Source: Streptomyces sp. L2
GTDB lineage: Bacteria; Actinomycetota; Actinomycetes; Streptomycetales; Streptomycetaceae
Length of the DNA: 64,000 nt
Reading direction: 5' to 3'
NCBI RefSeq assembly: GCF_004124325.1
Contig: NZ_QBDT01000001.1
Coordinates: 1,426,001-1,490,000 of the forward strand
Positions within the stretch are counted from its first letter, which is position 1; every line of letters starts with the position of its first letter. Under the pieces are notes generated by a model. That model was not told the origin of the DNA. It did no database searches and was given only the letters and a program-made list of their open reading frames with translations. Shown here piece by piece: positions 16,246 to 24,798 of the stretch. Position numbers and translations under genes: made by a program.

Positions 16246-17730
16246 ATGTCCACCAGTGGTTCTCCGCCCTCGGCTGGGCGGCTCGGTACCGGGCATATTC
16301 TGTTTCTTATCGTGGCCGCCGCCGCGCCGTTGTCGGCGATGGTGGGTACGGTGCCGCTCGCTTTCGCGTTCGGGGACGGGGCCGGGGTGCCGGCCGCGTT
16401 TCTGTTCGCCGGGGTGACTCTGCTGTGTTTCTCGGTGGGGTATGCCGTCAGTGCGCGGCGTACCGGGGGCTCGGGCGGGTTCTACGCGTCCGTGGCCGAC
16501 GGGCTGGGGCGGCCGCCCGCCGTCGCCGCCGGGTACGTGGCGCTGCTGTCCTACAACTGCGCGACCGTCGGACTGGCCGGTGCCCTCGGGTATTTCACGC
16601 AACTGGTGCTCGCGGCCCATGGGCTGACGGTGTCCTGGGAGTGGTGCGCGGCCGTCGGGCTGGTGCTGACGGCCGTGCTCGGCTACCGGGAGATCGCGCT
16701 GAGCGCGCGGGTGCTGGCGCTTCTGATGCTCGGTGAGATCGGGGTGCTGGCCGCGCTGGACGTGGCGATCCTGGTCCGGCACGGGCTGCACGCGCTGCCC
16801 ACCCAGTCCTTCTCGCCGCACACGGCGGCCGGGCACGGCGTCGGTGTCTCGCTGATGTTCGCGTTCGTGTCGTTCATCGGCTTCGAGTCGGCCGCCCTGT
16901 ACGGCAAGGAGGCGCGGGACCCGAAGCGCAGTGTGCCCCGGGCCACGTACGCGGCGGTCGTGCTGATCGCCGGGTTCTACGCCCTCACCAGCTGGCTGGC
17001 GGTCGGCGCGATCGGCGGCGACCGGGTGCGCGAGGTGGCGGGCAAGCAGATGGGTGACCTGTTCTTCGTGCTCGGCGACGACTTCCTCGGCACGGTGGGC
17101 AGCACCGGGCTGCAGATCCTGCTGTGCACCAGCCTGTTCGCGGCGACGCTGGCCCTGCACAGCGCGGCCAACCGCTACGCCCAGGTCCTCGGCGAGGACG
17201 GGCTGCTGCCGGCCGGGCTGGCCGCCGAGCACCCCCGGTACCGCTCCCCGCACCGGGCGAGCCTCGCGCAGAGCGCGCTGACCGCGGTGGTGCTCGCCGG
17301 GTTCGCGCTCGCCGGGCTGGACCCGTACGCCGATCTCACCACCAGCATGCTCGGCCTCGGCACGCTGGGCATCGTCGGCCTCCAGGCGCTGGCCGCGCTG
17401 TCCGTGCTGGGGCTGCGGCTGCGCGGCGCCGGGAGCCATGGCCGCTGGTGGCGGGAGGTCGTCGCACCCCTGCTGGGCTTCCTGGGGCTGGCCGCGTCCG
17501 TGTGGCTGGTGGTCGGCAACTTCGACATGCTCACCGGCTCCCCGTCGAAGGTGATCGCCGAACTGCCCTGGCTGCTGCCGCTGGTCGCGCTCGGCGGACT
17601 GGCGTACGCGGCCCGGCTGCGCACGGCCGACCCGGCGCGCTACCGGCAGCTCGGCGCCCGCCACACCGCCACCGCCGTTCCCGAACCCCGCACCGCACCG
17701 GCCGCCCTGTCAGGAGACCGCCATGCATGA
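16246..17730 (+). CDS. APC-superfamily amino acid permease
   Basis: ATG 16246 after CTGGAG; 494 aa with about twelve hydrophobic segments. Typical APC features are the first helix (GHILFLIVAAAAPLSAMVG), GGFYASVADGLGRP and the FVSFIGFESAALYGKEARDP segment. It overlaps the seryl-tRNA synthetase gene by 8 nt. The coupling suggests import of an amino acid, possibly serine or the amino donor, or export of an amino-acid-like product. The substrate cannot be read from sequence. Confidence 0.85.
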   Translation: MSTSGSPPSAGRLGTGHILFLIVAAAAPLSAMVGTVPLAFAFGDGAGVPAAFLFAGVTLLCFSVGYAVSARRTGGSGGFYASVADGLGRPPAVAAGYVALLSYNCATVGLAGALGYFTQLVLAAHGLTVSWEWCAAVGLVLTAVLGYREIALSARVLALLMLGEIGVLAALDVAILVRHGLHALPTQSFSPHTAAGHGVGVSLMFAFVSFIGFESAALYGKEARDPKRSVPRATYAAVVLIAGFYALTSWLAVGAIGGDRVREVAGKQMGDLFFVLGDDFLGTVGSTGLQILLCTSLFAATLALHSAANRYAQVLGEDGLLPAGLAAEHPRYRSPHRASLAQSALTAVVLAGFALAGLDPYADLTTSMLGLGTLGIVGLQALAALSVLGLRLRGAGSHGRWWREVVAPLLGFLGLAASVWLVVGNFDMLTGSPSKVIAELPWLLPLVALGGLAYAARLRTADPARYRQLGARHTATAVPEPRTAPAALSGDRHA

Positions 17731-19000
17731 CGCCAACGAGCTGATCGAGGCAGGCCCCGAGGCCGTACGGCGGCTCGCCCGCCGCCGCCACACCCTCGAC
17801 CTGGACGCCCTGACCGCCGCCCTGCGCGCCCGCTCGGCCACGCAGGGGGAGGTCACCCGGCTGCGTACCGAGCTGAACCGGGTCTCCAAGGCGCGCCGCT
17901 CCGGGCCGCCCTCGGAGGCGGAGAAGGAGGCGGCGCGGGCGCTGCGCGCCGAGGTGCAGCAGGCGGAGGGCGCCGCCCGGACGGCGGCCGCCGAACTGAC
18001 GAGTGCACTGCTCGGCATCCCCAACCTGCCGCTGGACTCGGTCCCCGACGGTGACTCGGAGAAGGAGGCGGTGGAGATACGGCGCGGGGGTCCCGCCCCG
18101 CGGCCGGCGGCCGGCGCCCGTCACCACGCGGAGATCGGCGAGGCCCTCGGCATCCTCGACTCCCCCGCCGCCGCCCGGCTGTCCGGCGCCCGGTTCAGCG
18201 TCGCGCACGGCGCGGGCGCCCGGCTGGAGCGGGCCCTCGGCGACTTCTTCCTCGACCTGCACACCCGCGAGCACGGCTACACCGAGCAGTCGGTGCCGTT
18301 CCTGGTCGGCCGGGACACGATGACCGGCACGGGGCAGCTCCCCAAGTTCGAGGAGGACCTGTTCCGCACGCAGGTCGGCGACCGGGAGCTGTTCCTGATC
18401 CCGACCGCGGAGGTGCCGCTGACCAACCTGGTGGCCGGACAGCTCCTGGACGCGCGCACACTGCCGTACGCCTTCACCGCCCGCACCCCCTGCTTCCGCG
18501 CGGAGGCCGGGGCGTACGGCCGCGACACCCGGGGTGTGCTCAGGCTGCACCAGTTCGAGAAGGTGGAGCTGGTGCGGATCTGCGCGCCGGACGAGGCGCA
18601 GGAGCAGCTGGAGCTGATGGTCTCGCACGCCGAGGAGTGCCTGACCAGGCTCGAACTCGCCTTCCGCACCGTGCTGCTGCCCGCGGGCGACATGGGGTTC
18701 TCGGCGCGGATGACGTACGACATCGAGGTGTGGCTGCCGGGCGGTGACGCCTACCGGGAGATCTCCTCGGTGTCCGACTGCGGCACCTTCCAGGCCCGCC
18801 GCGCGGACATCCGGGTGAAGGGCGCCGACGGGCGCAAGCGTCCCGCGGCCACCCTGAACGGCTCGGCGCTGCCCATCGGCCGGACCGTGGCGGCCCTGCT
18901 GGAGCAGGGCGTCCGGGACGACGGTTCGGTGGTGCTGCCCGAGGCACTGGTGCCGTACACCGGCTTCCGGCGGATCCTGCCGGGCGGCGCGACCGAGTGA
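17723..19000 (+). CDS. serS: Seryl-tRNA synthetase, pathway paralogue (VlmL-like)
   Basis: ATG 17723 overlaps the permease; 425 aa, normal for SerRS. The N-terminal antiparallel coiled coil (about 30-100) that grips the long variable arm of tRNA-Ser is present. Class II motifs are clear: motif 2 (FRAEAGAYGRDTRGVLRLHQ) and motif 3 (ISSVSDCGTFQARR), plus TGQLPKFEEDLF. SerRS does not read the anticodon; it uses the acceptor and variable arms. Location at the end of the biosynthetic operon, as with vlmL in the valanimycin cluster, indicates that it charges tRNA for the transferase encoded at 23273. It may also charge the unusual tRNA at 24469. Confidence 0.95.
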   Translation: MHDANELIEAGPEAVRRLARRRHTLDLDALTAALRARSATQGEVTRLRTELNRVSKARRSGPPSEAEKEAARALRAEVQQAEGAARTAAAELTSALLGIPNLPLDSVPDGDSEKEAVEIRRGGPAPRPAAGARHHAEIGEALGILDSPAAARLSGARFSVAHGAGARLERALGDFFLDLHTREHGYTEQSVPFLVGRDTMTGTGQLPKFEEDLFRTQVGDRELFLIPTAEVPLTNLVAGQLLDARTLPYAFTARTPCFRAEAGAYGRDTRGVLRLHQFEKVELVRICAPDEAQEQLELMVSHAEECLTRLELAFRTVLLPAGDMGFSARMTYDIEVWLPGGDAYREISSVSDCGTFQARRADIRVKGADGRKRPAATLNGSALPIGRTVAALLEQGVRDDGSVVLPEALVPYTGFRRILPGGATE

Positions 19001-19012
19001 CGGACGCACGCG

Positions 19013-19043
19013 AAGGGGGCGGGAGTCCGACTCCCGCCCCCTT
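19013..19043. terminator. Bidirectional hairpin terminator
   Basis: A perfect 14-bp stem AAGGGGGCGGGAGT (19013-19026) pairs with ACTCCCGCCCCCTT (19030-19043) across a 3-nt loop, followed by TT on either strand. It sits between the convergent seryl-tRNA synthetase and FabI genes and should end both transcripts. Confidence 0.85.
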
Positions 19044-19055
19044 TCCGTGTGGGTG

Positions 19056-19823
19056 TCACGCGCCCGTCATGTGCACCCCGCCGTCCACGTGGACGATCTC
19101 GCCGGTGGTGCGCGGGAAGAAGTCCGACAGCAGGGCGACGACCGCGCGGGCCGCCGGGTCCGGGTCGGTGAGGTCCCAGCCGGCCGGTGCCCGGTGGGTG
19201 GTCCAGACGTCGGCCAGGTCGGCGAAGCCGGAGATGGACTTGGCCGCCATCGAGCGCAGCGGGCCGGCGGCGACCAGGTTGCAGCGGATACCGCGGTCGC
19301 CGAGGTCGCGGGCGAGGTAGCGGCTGGTGGACTCCAGGGCGGCCTTGGCGACGCCCATCCAGTCGTAGTGCGGCCAGGCGACGGCCGCGTCGAAGGTGAG
19401 GCCGACGACCGAGCCGCCGCGCCGCTCCAGGAACGGCAGGCAGGCCGTGGTGAGCGATTTCAGGGAGTACGCCGAGACGTGCACGGCGGTGGAGACGTCG
19501 TCCCAGGTGCCGTCGAGGAAGGAGAAGGCGCCCTGGGGGCCGTAGGCGATGGAGTGCACGACACCGTCGAGGGTGTCGGTGTGCTCGCCGATCCGGTCGG
19601 CGAGGGAGTCCAGGTGGTCCTGGTCGGTGACGTCCAGCTCGATCACCGGGGCCGGTTTCGGCAGCTTGCCCGCGAACCGCTCGATCAGGGAGAGCCGGCC
19701 GAAGCCGGTGAGGAGGACCTCGGCGCCCTCCTCCTGGGCGATGCGCGCGGTGTGGAAGGCGATGGAGGCGTCGGTGACCATGCCGGTCACCAGGATCCGC
19801 TTGCCGGCGAGGATGCCGCTCAT
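19056..19823 (-). CDS. fabI: Enoyl-ACP reductase FabI paralogue
   Basis: ATG 19823 overlaps the ferredoxin stop (ATGA); 255 aa. It is an SDR of the FabI/InhA type: GKRILVTGMVTDASIAFH nucleotide-binding start, HSIAYGPQGAF, the active-site pair in PHYDWMGVAKAAL (Tyr-x6-Lys) and HVDGGVHM at the end. It reduces enoyl-ACP with NADH. Its presence beside the FabH, ACP and FabF genes points to a saturated chain. As a duplicate of the housekeeping enzyme it could also be a self-resistance copy. No regulatory site is visible; it should be the last gene of the leftward operon. Confidence 0.92.
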   Translation of the reverse strand: MSGILAGKRILVTGMVTDASIAFHTARIAQEEGAEVLLTGFGRLSLIERFAGKLPKPAPVIELDVTDQDHLDSLADRIGEHTDTLDGVVHSIAYGPQGAFSFLDGTWDDVSTAVHVSAYSLKSLTTACLPFLERRGGSVVGLTFDAAVAWPHYDWMGVAKAALESTSRYLARDLGDRGIRCNLVAAGPLRSMAAKSISGFADLADVWTTHRAPAGWDLTDPDPAARAVVALLSDFFPRTTGEIVHVDGGVHMTGA

Positions 19824-20149
19824 CCGACCGACACCCCCTGCGGCACCGCGTTCACCAGCGGCGAGTCGTGGTCCTGGGGGCCCAGCGAGCTGCCCCCGCC
19901 GGGCGAGCCGAGGCCGGCGAAGAACGCGGCGTTGGAGGCCGCGTGGTCGCCGCCCCACTCCTCGGGCGTGTCGTCCTCGAAGTAGATCGCGTCGACCGGG
20001 CACACCGGTTCGCAGGCGCCGCAGTCCACGCATTCCTCGGGATGGATGTACAGGGCGCGGCGGCCCTCGTAGATGCAGTCCACGGGGCACTCGTCGATGC
20101 AGGAGCGGTCCTTGACGTCGACGCAGGGCAGGCCGATGACGTAGGCCAT
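19820..20149 (-). CDS. fdxA: 7Fe ferredoxin (FdxA type)
   Basis: The ATG at 20149 is chosen because AGAGGAG lies 6 nt upstream; a TTG two codons earlier is less likely. The 109-aa product has the 3Fe-4S/4Fe-4S pattern CIDECPVDCIYEG and CVDCGACEPVCPVDAIYFEDD. The C-terminal tail of about 50 residues is normal for actinobacterial FdxA. It overlaps fabI and follows the MFS gene, in the same operon as the membrane desaturase, so it is the likely electron donor to that desaturase or to the diiron enzyme. Confidence 0.93.
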   Translation of the reverse strand: MAYVIGLPCVDVKDRSCIDECPVDCIYEGRRALYIHPEECVDCGACEPVCPVDAIYFEDDTPEEWGGDHAASNAAFFAGLGSPGGGSSLGPQDHDSPLVNAVPQGVSVG

Positions 20150-20177
20150 GCTCAACTCCTCTGAAGGTCTTGTGGGT

Positions 20178-21539
20178 TCACTTGACCGGCACGCCGGTGG
20201 TGCGCTCGCCCAGGGTCAGCACGGTGACCGCGAGCAGGCCCATGGCGGCGGCGATGACGGCGAACAGGGCGCCCGCGCCGTGCGCGTCCAGGACCGGGAT
20301 CAGGGCGAACGGCAGGGCGGCGGCGCTGAGTTTGGACAGCGAGTAGGCGGCACCGGAGGCGGTGGCGCGGATCGCGGTGGGGTACTGCTCGGACAGGTAG
20401 ACGTGGGAGACGCTGGAGAACACGTTGCTGAACAGGGTGTAGGCGAAGCCGCAGACGACGATCAGGGCGGCCGAGTCCGCGTAGCCGAAGCTGAGCCCGG
20501 CCAGCAGCATCGCGGTGGCCGACAGCGCGACCAGGGTGCGCCGTTCGACGCGGTCCACGACGGGCAGGGCGAGGGCGGAGCCGACCGGGTAGCCGAGGAA
20601 GGACAGCGCGGTGAAGCCGAGGCCCGCGACGATGCCGTAGCCCTTGGCGGCGACGATCTGCGGGGCGAGCGCGCCGAAGCCGTAGTAGCCGACGACCGAC
20701 AGCACGCAGAACAGCCACAGCACGAGGGTCCGGCGCAGCATGCCCGGGCCGAAGACGTCCCGCAGCCGGGAGTCCGGGACCGGTTGCTCGGCGGCCGGCC
20801 GCTCCAGCGGCAGCCCGCGGCCGGCGGCCTCGGCCTCCATCCGCTCGACCAGCCGCTCCGCCTCCGCGGTCCGGCCTGCGGTGGCCAGCCAGCGCGGCGA
20901 CTCGATCAGCTGCCGGCGCAGGATCCACACCACGGCCGAGCCGAGCGCGCCGAGCACGAACAGCCAGCGCCAGCCGGCCACGCCCAGCGGGCTGAGCGGC
21001 ACCAGCCACAGCGCGGCGAAGCCGACCGCGGGCACCCCGCAGAAGGCGAGCGTGTACGCCCACGCGATGAACCGGCCGCGCTTCCTCGCCGGCAGCACGT
21101 CGGCCAGGTAGCAGTCGGACAGGGCCTGTTCGGCGCCGATCCCGACACCGGCGAGGAACCGGGCCACGATCAGCCAGGCGGCGCTCGGGGAGACGGCGCC
21201 GAGCAGCGAACACACCGAGTAGATACCGAGGTTGATCAGAAAGGCCCGCCGCCGGCCGAACCGGTCGGCGATCCGGCCGAGCGTCAGCGACCCGACGAAC
21301 TGACCGACGAACGCGGACGCCAGCACCAGCTTGAGCGAGGTCGTCCCGAACGCGAAGTCGCTCTGCAGCACCTTGCCGATGGTGCCGGACAGGTTGTTCT
21401 CGAAGGTGTCGAAGAACAGCCCCACCCCGATGACCGCGGTCAGCCTGCGATGCAACGGCGTGATCGGCATCCGATCCAACCGGGCCCCAACAGACCCGGG
21501 AACGGTGACACCGCCCACGGAGGCGGTGATCTGAGACAT
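20178..21539 (-). CDS. MFS transporter, metabolite:H+ symporter type
   Basis: ATG 21539 with AAGGAG 8 nt upstream; 453 aa, twelve predicted membrane helices. The MFS loop 2-3 signature is present (GRIADRFGRRRAF), along with FLAGVGIGAEQALSDCYLADVLPARKRG typical of the sugar/metabolite porter group. A central cytoplasmic loop spans about 205-250. The position between desaturase and ferredoxin suggests export of the finished product and hence self-protection, or uptake of a precursor. The direction of transport is inference. Confidence 0.88.
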   Translation of the reverse strand: MSQITASVGGVTVPGSVGARLDRMPITPLHRRLTAVIGVGLFFDTFENNLSGTIGKVLQSDFAFGTTSLKLVLASAFVGQFVGSLTLGRIADRFGRRRAFLINLGIYSVCSLLGAVSPSAAWLIVARFLAGVGIGAEQALSDCYLADVLPARKRGRFIAWAYTLAFCGVPAVGFAALWLVPLSPLGVAGWRWLFVLGALGSAVVWILRRQLIESPRWLATAGRTAEAERLVERMEAEAAGRGLPLERPAAEQPVPDSRLRDVFGPGMLRRTLVLWLFCVLSVVGYYGFGALAPQIVAAKGYGIVAGLGFTALSFLGYPVGSALALPVVDRVERRTLVALSATAMLLAGLSFGYADSAALIVVCGFAYTLFSNVFSSVSHVYLSEQYPTAIRATASGAAYSLSKLSAAALPFALIPVLDAHGAGALFAVIAAAMGLLAVTVLTLGERTTGVPVK

Positions 21540-21603
21540 GGGGAGCAGCTCCTTGAGGGCGACAAAGGGGAGTTGGGGATCTCTATGACCAACGGCACGA
21601 CGG

Positions 21604-21678
21604 CGCGCCCCAAAGGGGCGCGGGGAACTGCGCGACCAGCCACGACGCACCGGCAGCCGACAGCCAACCCGCACCCCA
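21604..21678 (-). repeat. Dispersed intergenic repeat, copy 3
   Basis: It lies in the 153-nt gap between desaturase and MFS genes in reverse orientation. Read on the minus strand it has GTGGCTGGTCGCGCAGTTCC and ends in GCGCCCCTTTGGGGCGC. It is closest to copy 2. Confidence 0.78.
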
Positions 21679-21692
21679 ACGGCGCGAAAACA

Positions 21693-22793
21693 TCAGCCCA
21701 CTTCCACGGCCCGTCGAGCGATCTGCTCCTCGACATCGCCCCGCCGCACAGGCGCACTCACCTCGTGCAAGAACGAGGCAACCTCGCGGTACGACGCCCA
21801 GAACCCCACCTCGTGGTAAGGAACCCCCCGCTCCGCGCAGTACCGCATCGTCAACTCCCGGGCCCGCGGCAGCGACTTCTGCGGCATGGCCGGGAACAGA
21901 TGGTGCTCGACCTGGTAGTTGAGGCCGCCGTAGAGGAAGTCGACCAGCCGGTTCGGCCGGATGTTGCGGGAGGTGAGGACCTGCCGCTCCAGCCAGTCCA
22001 GCGTCTCCTCCTCCCCGTCGCGGATCTGCATCCCCTTGTGGTTGGGGGCGAAGATCATGCCGAAGTAGACGCCGAGGGCGGCGTGCTGGACGAGGACGAA
22101 GGCGACCGCGAGGGCCGGAGACAGGAACGTGAAGACGAGGCCGAGGTAGACGCCGGCGCGCAGCAGGATCAGGAACGTCTCCAGCGCGGGCCGCTTGGTC
22201 TTGCCCTGGGCGATGGACAGCACCGCCGTCTTCAGCATCTTGAAGCCCTCCAGCACCAGCAGCACGAAGAACAGCACGCTCTGGTAGCGGACGACGAACT
22301 TCTGGGTGCCCTTGCGGGTGGGGTACTGCTTGATGTCGAAGATGGCAGTGCGCCGGCCGATGTCCGGGTCCATGTCCAGGTGGTTGGGGTTGCTGTGGTG
22401 CCGGTTGTGGTGGTTGACCCACCAGCCGTAGCTGACCCCGTTGACCAGGTTGGCGTGGATGTAGCCGACCGCGGAGGCGGCCTTCTTGCTGCGGAACATC
22501 GCCTTGTGGCCGGCGTCGTGCCACATGAACGCCGACTGGCCGCCGCACAGGCCCATCCACAGGGCGGTCAGCAGCTGCCACCAGGAGTCGCCCAGCTCGA
22601 AGAACGCGGCGAACCCGACCAGCAGCAGGACGGTGTTCAGCGCGAGGCGGCCGACGTAGTAGCGGGGGTCGAGGTCGAGGAGGCCCTCGGCCTTGACGCG
22701 TTTGAGCAGTTCGGCGAAGGTCGCCGAGGCACCGGGGCGTGTTCCCGCGTCGGCGGCCACGGCACCGGCCTGTTGTATGTGCGGACGCTGCAT
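21693..22793 (-). CDS. Membrane fatty acid desaturase
   Basis: ATG 22793 with AAGGAGAG about 6 nt upstream; 366 aa. Three histidine boxes define the non-heme diiron membrane desaturase family: HDAGHK, HHNRHH and QVEHHLFP. The last box (QxxHH) is the form found in front-end and DesA3-like enzymes. Hydrophobic pairs flank the boxes (about 50-90 and 205-245). It probably introduces a double bond in the alkyl chain, in line with the alkenyl-azoxy structures of elaiomycin-like compounds, with electrons from the ferredoxin encoded downstream. Regulation: the 11-bp ATCAG repeats at 23040-23066 point toward this gene, though the leader would be about 240 nt. Confidence 0.92.
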   Translation of the reverse strand: MQRPHIQQAGAVAADAGTRPGASATFAELLKRVKAEGLLDLDPRYYVGRLALNTVLLLVGFAAFFELGDSWWQLLTALWMGLCGGQSAFMWHDAGHKAMFRSKKAASAVGYIHANLVNGVSYGWWVNHHNRHHSNPNHLDMDPDIGRRTAIFDIKQYPTRKGTQKFVVRYQSVLFFVLLVLEGFKMLKTAVLSIAQGKTKRPALETFLILLRAGVYLGLVFTFLSPALAVAFVLVQHAALGVYFGMIFAPNHKGMQIRDGEEETLDWLERQVLTSRNIRPNRLVDFLYGGLNYQVEHHLFPAMPQKSLPRARELTMRYCAERGVPYHEVGFWASYREVASFLHEVSAPVRRGDVEEQIARRAVEVG

Positions 22794-23039
22794 GCGTTGC
22801 TCTCCTTGGGAGAAGTGCCCGGATCGGGCGGCGGCGCCGCTGCCCCGCAGACCTGCGGGCGCCGCGAGTCGACGTCGGCTCCCGTCCGCGGTCACCGTCA
22901 CGGGCAGGGGACGCCCGGCGGTTCCGGGTCGGGAGCACAGTGCGGGGTCCGCCCGCCGGACCCGGGTGGGGGCGGAAGCACCGTGCGGTGCTCCCGAGCC
23001 CGGGCCGCCGGGCGGACGCGTCCAGCGTTCCCTGGGACG

Positions 23040-23066
23040 CTGATGTGCCACTGATGCCGGTCTGAT
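23040..23066 (-). promoter_or_regulatory. SARP-type direct repeats upstream of the desaturase
   Basis: CTGAT occurs at 23040, 23051 and 23062, exactly 11 bp apart (ATCAG on the minus strand, pointing left). The pattern matches the GTCAG repeats at the other cluster promoters. Apart from this, the 289-nt stretch 22794-23082 is GC-rich and I see no gene in it. Confidence 0.65.
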
Positions 23067-23082
23067 CCAGCCAGGGGCGCGC

Positions 23083-23232
23083 TCAGGCCGCGGCCTCGGC
23101 GGTCATCCGCTCGTCCAGGGCGCGGACGACCGCGTCGGCGGCCTCGGCGACGGACTCGTCGTCGGGGGCGCCGATGACGGCCATGAGCTGCTCGACCATG
23201 GCGTGCTGGAGTTCTTCGGTGGACTGGCTCAT
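23083..23232 (-). CDS. Small acidic protein of 49 aa, unknown function
   Basis: ATG 23232 with GGAGAA upstream; 49 aa starting MSQSTEELQHAMVEQLMAVI. It is acidic, free of Cys, and predicted to be two helices joined by GAPDDES. It sits 40 nt downstream of the VlmA-like transferase gene and is co-directional, so the two are co-transcribed. It has no leader-core look and no membrane segment. It could be an accessory or scaffold protein for the transferase. I do not recognise a family. The ribosome site, codon bias and position make it a credible gene. Confidence 0.7.
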   Translation of the reverse strand: MSQSTEELQHAMVEQLMAVIGAPDDESVAEAADAVVRALDERMTAEAAA

Positions 23233-23272
23233 CTCGGGTTCTCCTGTCGGGTGCGGTGTTGCCGATGGGGAC

Positions 23273-24280
23273 TCAGAAGGCGTTGCAGGCACGGAAGATG
23301 TGCGCGAAGGCGGGCAGCGAGGCCTGCGGGCCGTCGAAGGCCACGTACTCGGGGATGAGCACGTCCGGGGCCCACTTCTGCTTGTACGACAGCTGCGTCT
23401 GCGCCGGGTACAGGGCGGCACCCTCGGCCCACAGGGCGTGCATCAGCCACTGGAACGCGGGGCTGTGGCCGTCGAGTTCATGGCTCGCGTCGAGGCCGGT
23501 GAACGGGGTGAAGCCGAAGTGCAGCCAGGCGACGCCCTCGGCGCGGAACACCTCGATGGCGTGCGCGTTGATGGCCTCCATCAGGCCAGGGGAGCCGTCG
23601 GGGATGCGCCGGCTGAGGTCGTGCATCCAGCCGGTCCGGCTGCCGTAGACCGGCGAGTACGAGATGTAGGCGACGGGGGCGCCGTCGATGGTGCCGAGGA
23701 AGAGCCGGCGGTGGGCCTGGACCGGGCCGCCGATCTGGCCGACGAGGAACTCCAGTTGGTGGGCGCCGCCCTTGGAGCCGAGCCACGCCTCGTCGATGGT
23801 GGCGATGGCGTCCTGCCACTCGGTGGCGTCGACCTCCTGGATCCGCAGGCCGTTGCGGTGGGCGCGGGAGATCTTGTTGCGCAGTTGCATGAACTTGGTG
23901 CCGCTCAGGGTGAAGTCGGCGAGGCTCACCGCCCAGGACGCGCCGACCTGGTTGACGGTGCAGCCGCGTGCGGCGTAGCGCTCGGCGTCGGCGCGCTGGA
24001 GCTGGACGCCGACGAGGCTCAGGCCCTCCTCGCGGACGTACCGGCGGAAGCCGTCGAGGAGGGTGTCGTAGTCCGCTTCGGCGGCGAACGGGCCGCCGAA
24101 CTGCACGGCGTAGCGGCCGGTGCGGCGGTAGACGACGACACCGTCCGCGCCGGGGACGGTGAACGTACTGTTTCCGCTGTTGAGCGCCAGGAACGAACTC
24201 GGGTTCTCACTGGCCGTGTGGGTGCGTACGGCGTCGAGAACCGGGTTGCCCTGGACGGTTTCGGTGGTGGTCGCGGTCAT
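23273..24280 (-). CDS. Seryl-tRNA:hydroxylamine seryltransferase, VlmA-like (MprF/DUF2156 fold)
   Basis: ATG 24280 after a G-rich site; 335 aa. It resembles the DUF2156 (MprF C-terminal) domain, a double GNAT-type fold that uses aminoacyl-tRNA: an N-terminal strand region GNSTFTVPGADGVVVYRRTG, the central FMQLRNKISRAHRNGL segment (about 135), GSKGGAHQLEFL, and WLHFGFTPF with NxxxxLSYKQKWAP-like C-terminal residues. In the valanimycin pathway VlmA of this family transfers serine from seryl-tRNA to the hydroxylamine oxygen. Here the cluster supplies SerRS, N-hydroxylase and flavin reductase, so the same reaction on a long-chain N-alkylhydroxylamine is inferred. Its promoter lies in 24281-24468, which it shares with the divergent tRNA-like gene. 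Confidence 0.85.
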   Translation of the reverse strand: MTATTTETVQGNPVLDAVRTHTASENPSSFLALNSGNSTFTVPGADGVVVYRRTGRYAVQFGGPFAAEADYDTLLDGFRRYVREEGLSLVGVQLQRADAERYAARGCTVNQVGASWAVSLADFTLSGTKFMQLRNKISRAHRNGLRIQEVDATEWQDAIATIDEAWLGSKGGAHQLEFLVGQIGGPVQAHRRLFLGTIDGAPVAYISYSPVYGSRTGWMHDLSRRIPDGSPGLMEAINAHAIEVFRAEGVAWLHFGFTPFTGLDASHELDGHSPAFQWLMHALWAEGAALYPAQTQLSYKQKWAPDVLIPEYVAFDGPQASLPAFAHIFRACNAF

Positions 24281-24385
24281 TCCCGTTCCCCTTTCGGGAG
24301 CGTGTGCATTCGAGAGTTCCGTCGAGGCGAGTACAGCACCGTCAGGACGTCCGGGAAAAGGGCAGTTGGCAATTCATTACCGGCG

Positions 24386-24411
24386 TCAGAAGCGTGTCAG
24401 CATTCCGTCAG
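24386..24411 (+). promoter_or_regulatory. SARP-type triple repeat pointing at the tRNA-like gene
   Basis: TCAG (as GTCAG) recurs at 24386, 24397 and 24408, exactly 11 bp apart. About 10 bp downstream CAATGT (around 24421) is a possible -10, which would start transcription near 24430, roughly 40 nt before the tRNA-like gene. The sequence after the last repeat (GTCAGCGGGCGCTGC) closely matches that at the leftward ACP-PKS promoter (GTCAGCCGGCGCTGC). Confidence 0.65.
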
Positions 24412-24468
24412 CGGGCGCTGCCAATGTGGTGGTTGTGAACGGCACGGAAATCCCGGAGCCGGGATCGG

Positions 24469-24565
<97 letters not shown>

Positions 24566-24633
24566 TACTCGGTCGGGAATTTCGACCGGTCGCCCAGGAA
24601 CCGCCGGCCGCCCCCCGTCCCGGCGGAGCAAAC

Positions 24634-24674
24634 CGCCCCGGCGGGCCGTCCAGGAGTCGTGGCCCGCCGGGGCG
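24634..24674 (+). terminator. Inverted repeat after the tRNA-like gene, probable terminator
   Basis: CGCCCCGGCGGGCC (24634-24647) pairs perfectly with GGCCCGCCGGGGCG (24661-24674) around a 13-nt loop. A pyrimidine-rich run with three TGTCTT units follows at about 24695. It would separate the tRNA-like transcript from the SARP gene. I see no protein gene in 24281-24798; the stretch holds the SARP repeats, the tRNA-like gene and this hairpin. Confidence 0.65.
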
Positions 24675-24798
24675 CGGCACGTTCCGGGAAACGTTGTCTT
24701 TGTCTTTGTCTTTCCACGCGGCACCACCCAGACGAACCACCCGAAGAATCGCACCCCAGGAAGAATCACCTCGCCAAGAATTGTCATAAGGGGGAGAC

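Noticed and set aside
20149-20155. TTG start for the ferredoxin, two codons upstream
   Set aside because: The ATG at 20149 has AGAGGAG at the right distance; the TTG would overlap that ribosome site.
20148-23054. A 968-codon plus-strand frame opposite ferredoxin, MFS and desaturase
   Set aside because: It is a Gly/Gln/Arg/His-rich shadow frame across three well-supported minus-strand genes and crosses their intergenic gaps.
23083-23232. RiPP precursor
   Set aside because: The 49-aa product has no leader/core division, no Cys/Ser/Thr-rich end and no RiPP maturase beside it.
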